From: Nitrospirota bacterium
GTDB taxonomy: Bacteria; Nitrospirota_A; Leptospirillia; Leptospirillales; Leptospirillaceae
Direction of reading: 5' to 3'
DNA length: 7,723 nt
Assembly (NCBI GenBank): GCA_021795275.1
Contig: JAJYPO010000102.1
Coordinates: forward strand, 1-7,723
The notes under the pieces are model-generated. The model had not been told where the DNA came from. It did not search any database and saw only the letters and a program-made list of their open reading frames with translations. Positions 6,605 through 7,723 of this stretch are shown here, one piece after another (within the stretch, counting starts at the first letter, position 1; the number at the start of each line of letters is the position of its first letter). The position numbers and the translations under genes were made by a program.

Positions 6605-6907
6605 TCAGAGTTTCAGCAGGTTATAATCGTCCATGTTCACGGATTCCTTCAGACGGAAAAGGGATATGATGATTCCCAGTCCAATGGCCACTTCCGCCGC
6701 GGCCACGGTGATCACGAAGAAGACAAAGATTTGCCCGTCTATGAGGTGCAGATAGTCGCTGAAGGCGACGAAGTTGATGTTGACGGCATTCAGCATGATC
6801 TCGATGCACAGGAGAACCACGACGATGTTTCTTCGGATGAGAACTCCCACCAGCCCGGTCACAAACATCAGGGCGCTGAGGGTGACATACCACGACAAAG
6901 GAACCAT
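6605..6907 (-). CDS. nuoK: NADH-quinone oxidoreductase subunit K (complex I, ND4L)
   Basis: NuoK is a three-helix membrane subunit between NuoJ and NuoN that carries part of the proton path linking quinone reduction to the antiporter modules. It has exactly 100 residues, typical for the family. Both essential membrane glutamates are present at the same positions as in E. coli: Glu36 in LLCIEIMLNAVN and Glu72 in TVAAAEVAIGLG. The three helices lie at about 4-22, 29-48 and 60-84. The cytoplasmic RR after helix 1 (25-26) is also conserved in the family. The ATG at 6905-6907 has a good AGGGAG site five bases upstream. The gaps to nuoJ (32 bases) and nuoL (22 bases) are tight, so it is co-transcribed and probably translationally linked. 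Confidence 0.98.
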   Translation of the reverse strand: MVPLSWYVTLSALMFVTGLVGVLIRRNIVVVLLCIEIMLNAVNINFVAFSDYLHLIDGQIFVFFVITVAAAEVAIGLGIIISLFRLKESVNMDDYNLLKL

Positions 6908-6939
6908 TGATTCTCCCTGCTAAACGATTTCGACCTGCG

Positions 6940-7458
6940 TTATCCCTGACTGACGCCCCCTCTTCCGCGAGCCATGACGATTGCGCCGACAAGCGCGATC
7001 AGCAACACGACGGAGGCCACTTCGAAGGGAAAGAGATACTGGGTATAGAGAACCATTCCGATCGTTTCAGTATTTCCGAGGGTCGGAACACTGGGATGGG
7101 GAATGGCGGGGAGCTTGGGATAGAAATGGCTTTTCAGCACGAGATATCCCATTTCTCCGGCAGCGAGAAGTGTCAGGATGATCGCCCAGGGGGTCTGACG
7201 CTGGAGCATGGGACCTCGGCCATGGACATTCAGGAGCATCACGACAAACAGGTAGAGAACCAGAATGGCACCCGCATACACAAGGAGCTGAACACCGGCG
7301 AGAAAGGGGGCGTCCAGAAGGATGAAAAGGCCCGCCACATGGACAAACATTCCAAGGAGAGCCATCGCGGAATAGATGGCGACCCGCGAAATGACCACAA
7401 GAATGGCGCAAACAAGGGCCATGCCGCCAAAATAAATAAACGGTAGTTGCTGAATCAA
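6940..7458 (-). CDS. nuoJ: NADH-quinone oxidoreductase subunit J (complex I, ND6), TTG start
   Basis: NuoJ is a five-helix subunit at the junction of the peripheral and membrane arms; its helix 3 is thought to move during coupling of quinone chemistry to proton pumping. The protein has 172 residues, a normal length. The helix-3 signature VQLLVYAGAILVLYLFVVMLLN (two parts: VQLLVYAGAI at 56-65, then LVLYLFVVMLLN) includes the conserved Tyr61 and the Gly-Ala that form the pi-bulge. The final helix signature FEVASVVLLIALVGAIV (145-161) is also present. The start is assigned to TTG at 7456-7458: GGGAGG lies seven bases upstream, the nuoI stop codon is in frame directly above it, and the family N-terminus aligns from here. 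The first ATG would remove 12 residues of helix 1. It begins three bases after the nuoI stop, indicating coupled translation. Confidence 0.96.
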   Translation of the reverse strand: MIQQLPFIYFGGMALVCAILVVISRVAIYSAMALLGMFVHVAGLFILLDAPFLAGVQLLVYAGAILVLYLFVVMLLNVHGRGPMLQRQTPWAIILTLLAAGEMGYLVLKSHFYPKLPAIPHPSVPTLGNTETIGMVLYTQYLFPFEVASVVLLIALVGAIVMARGRGGVSQG

Positions 7459-7461
7459 CGT

Positions 7462-7723
7462 TCAACCTCCCAATGTAATCGGGGGAAAATGATATCGTCC
7501 TTCATCCTTGCCCGAATCTTCCGCATCCCACATGTTCCGTACCTTGAGATAGGCATCCGAGTCATTTTCTGATCTGTCTCCCAGCGCCAGCATCTGTTCC
7601 TTGGAGTAGATCAACCCGTCTCTCGTAAAGGAGGAATGGGCAAATTCCTTCGTCATGGACAGGGCGTTGACGGGACAGGCCACCACACAATATCCGCAAA
7701 AGACGCATCGGGTGAAGTCCAAG
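7462..7723 (-). CDS. nuoI: NADH-quinone oxidoreductase subunit I (complex I, 2x[4Fe-4S]), C-terminal part; 5' end outside window
   Basis: NuoI carries clusters N6a and N6b, which pass electrons along the peripheral arm towards cluster N2 and quinone. Only the last 87 codons are in the window; the gene runs off the right edge, so the first residue seen is not a start. The second ferredoxin motif is visible as CVFCGYCVVACP, with cysteines at fragment positions 6, 9, 12 and 16 followed by the usual Pro. It is followed by the family-typical stretch MTKEFAHSSFTRDGLIYSKE and a charged, variable tail ending PPITLGG. The first 4Fe-4S motif and the N-terminus lie to the right. A bare two-cluster ferredoxin could look similar, but the tail sequence and the position directly before nuoJ settle the assignment. 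The rest of the operon (nuoH, nuoG and so on) is expected beyond the right edge. Confidence 0.94.
   Translation of the reverse strand, partial: LDFTRCVFCGYCVVACPVNALSMTKEFAHSSFTRDGLIYSKEQMLALGDRSENDSDAYLKVRNMWDAEDSGKDEGRYHFPPITLGG

Noticed and set aside
1..7723. CRISPR array, insertion sequence ends, toxin-antitoxin pair or defence genes
   Set aside because: I found no regularly spaced repeats, transposase or other accessory genes. Apart from the integrase edge the window is core respiratory and housekeeping DNA.

Overview
The window is a bacterial chromosomal segment dominated by the distal half of a respiratory complex I (NADH:quinone oxidoreductase) operon. All of that operon reads on the minus strand, i.e. 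from right to left: nuoI (3' part only), nuoJ, nuoK, nuoL, nuoM and nuoN. Behind nuoN, on the same strand, come a small tatA/E-type translocase gene, a four-helix DMT/EamA-type membrane protein gene and a tRNA-Arg(CCG) gene. At the left edge, on the plus strand and converging on the tRNA 3' end, is the catalytic part of a tyrosine recombinase (integrase), cut by the window edge.

Organism: the canonical I-J-K-L-M-N order with three separate antiporter-like subunits, a Tat component, an encoded tRNA CCA end and moderately GC-rich coding DNA all point to a bacterium. The protein sequences resemble, from memory, those of Nitrospirota such as Leptospirillum, but this is an impression and no search was possible.

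Layout: bases 1-476 are the int catalytic domain, the end of an integrated element. Bases 501-578 are tRNA-Arg, whose 3' end is the likely attachment site; a promoter lies at 602-630. Bases 649-1065 hold the DMT-like gene, 1126-1314 tatA, and 1315-1527 a gene-free spacer with a perfect -10 box for tatA. Bases 1528-7723 are the nuo genes, with short gaps (3, 32, 22, 108 and 66 bases). No gap reaches 300 bases.

How the genes work together: NuoI carries two 4Fe-4S clusters near the quinone end of the peripheral arm. NuoJ and NuoK join that arm to the membrane arm. NuoL, NuoM and NuoN are the proton-pumping modules, and all their expected key lysine and glutamate residues are present. The operon looks intact and ordinary. 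The one accessory signal is the integrase/tRNA junction: the window catches only the chromosomal edge of an integrated element whose cargo lies to the left, outside the window. I see no undescribed system within these bases.
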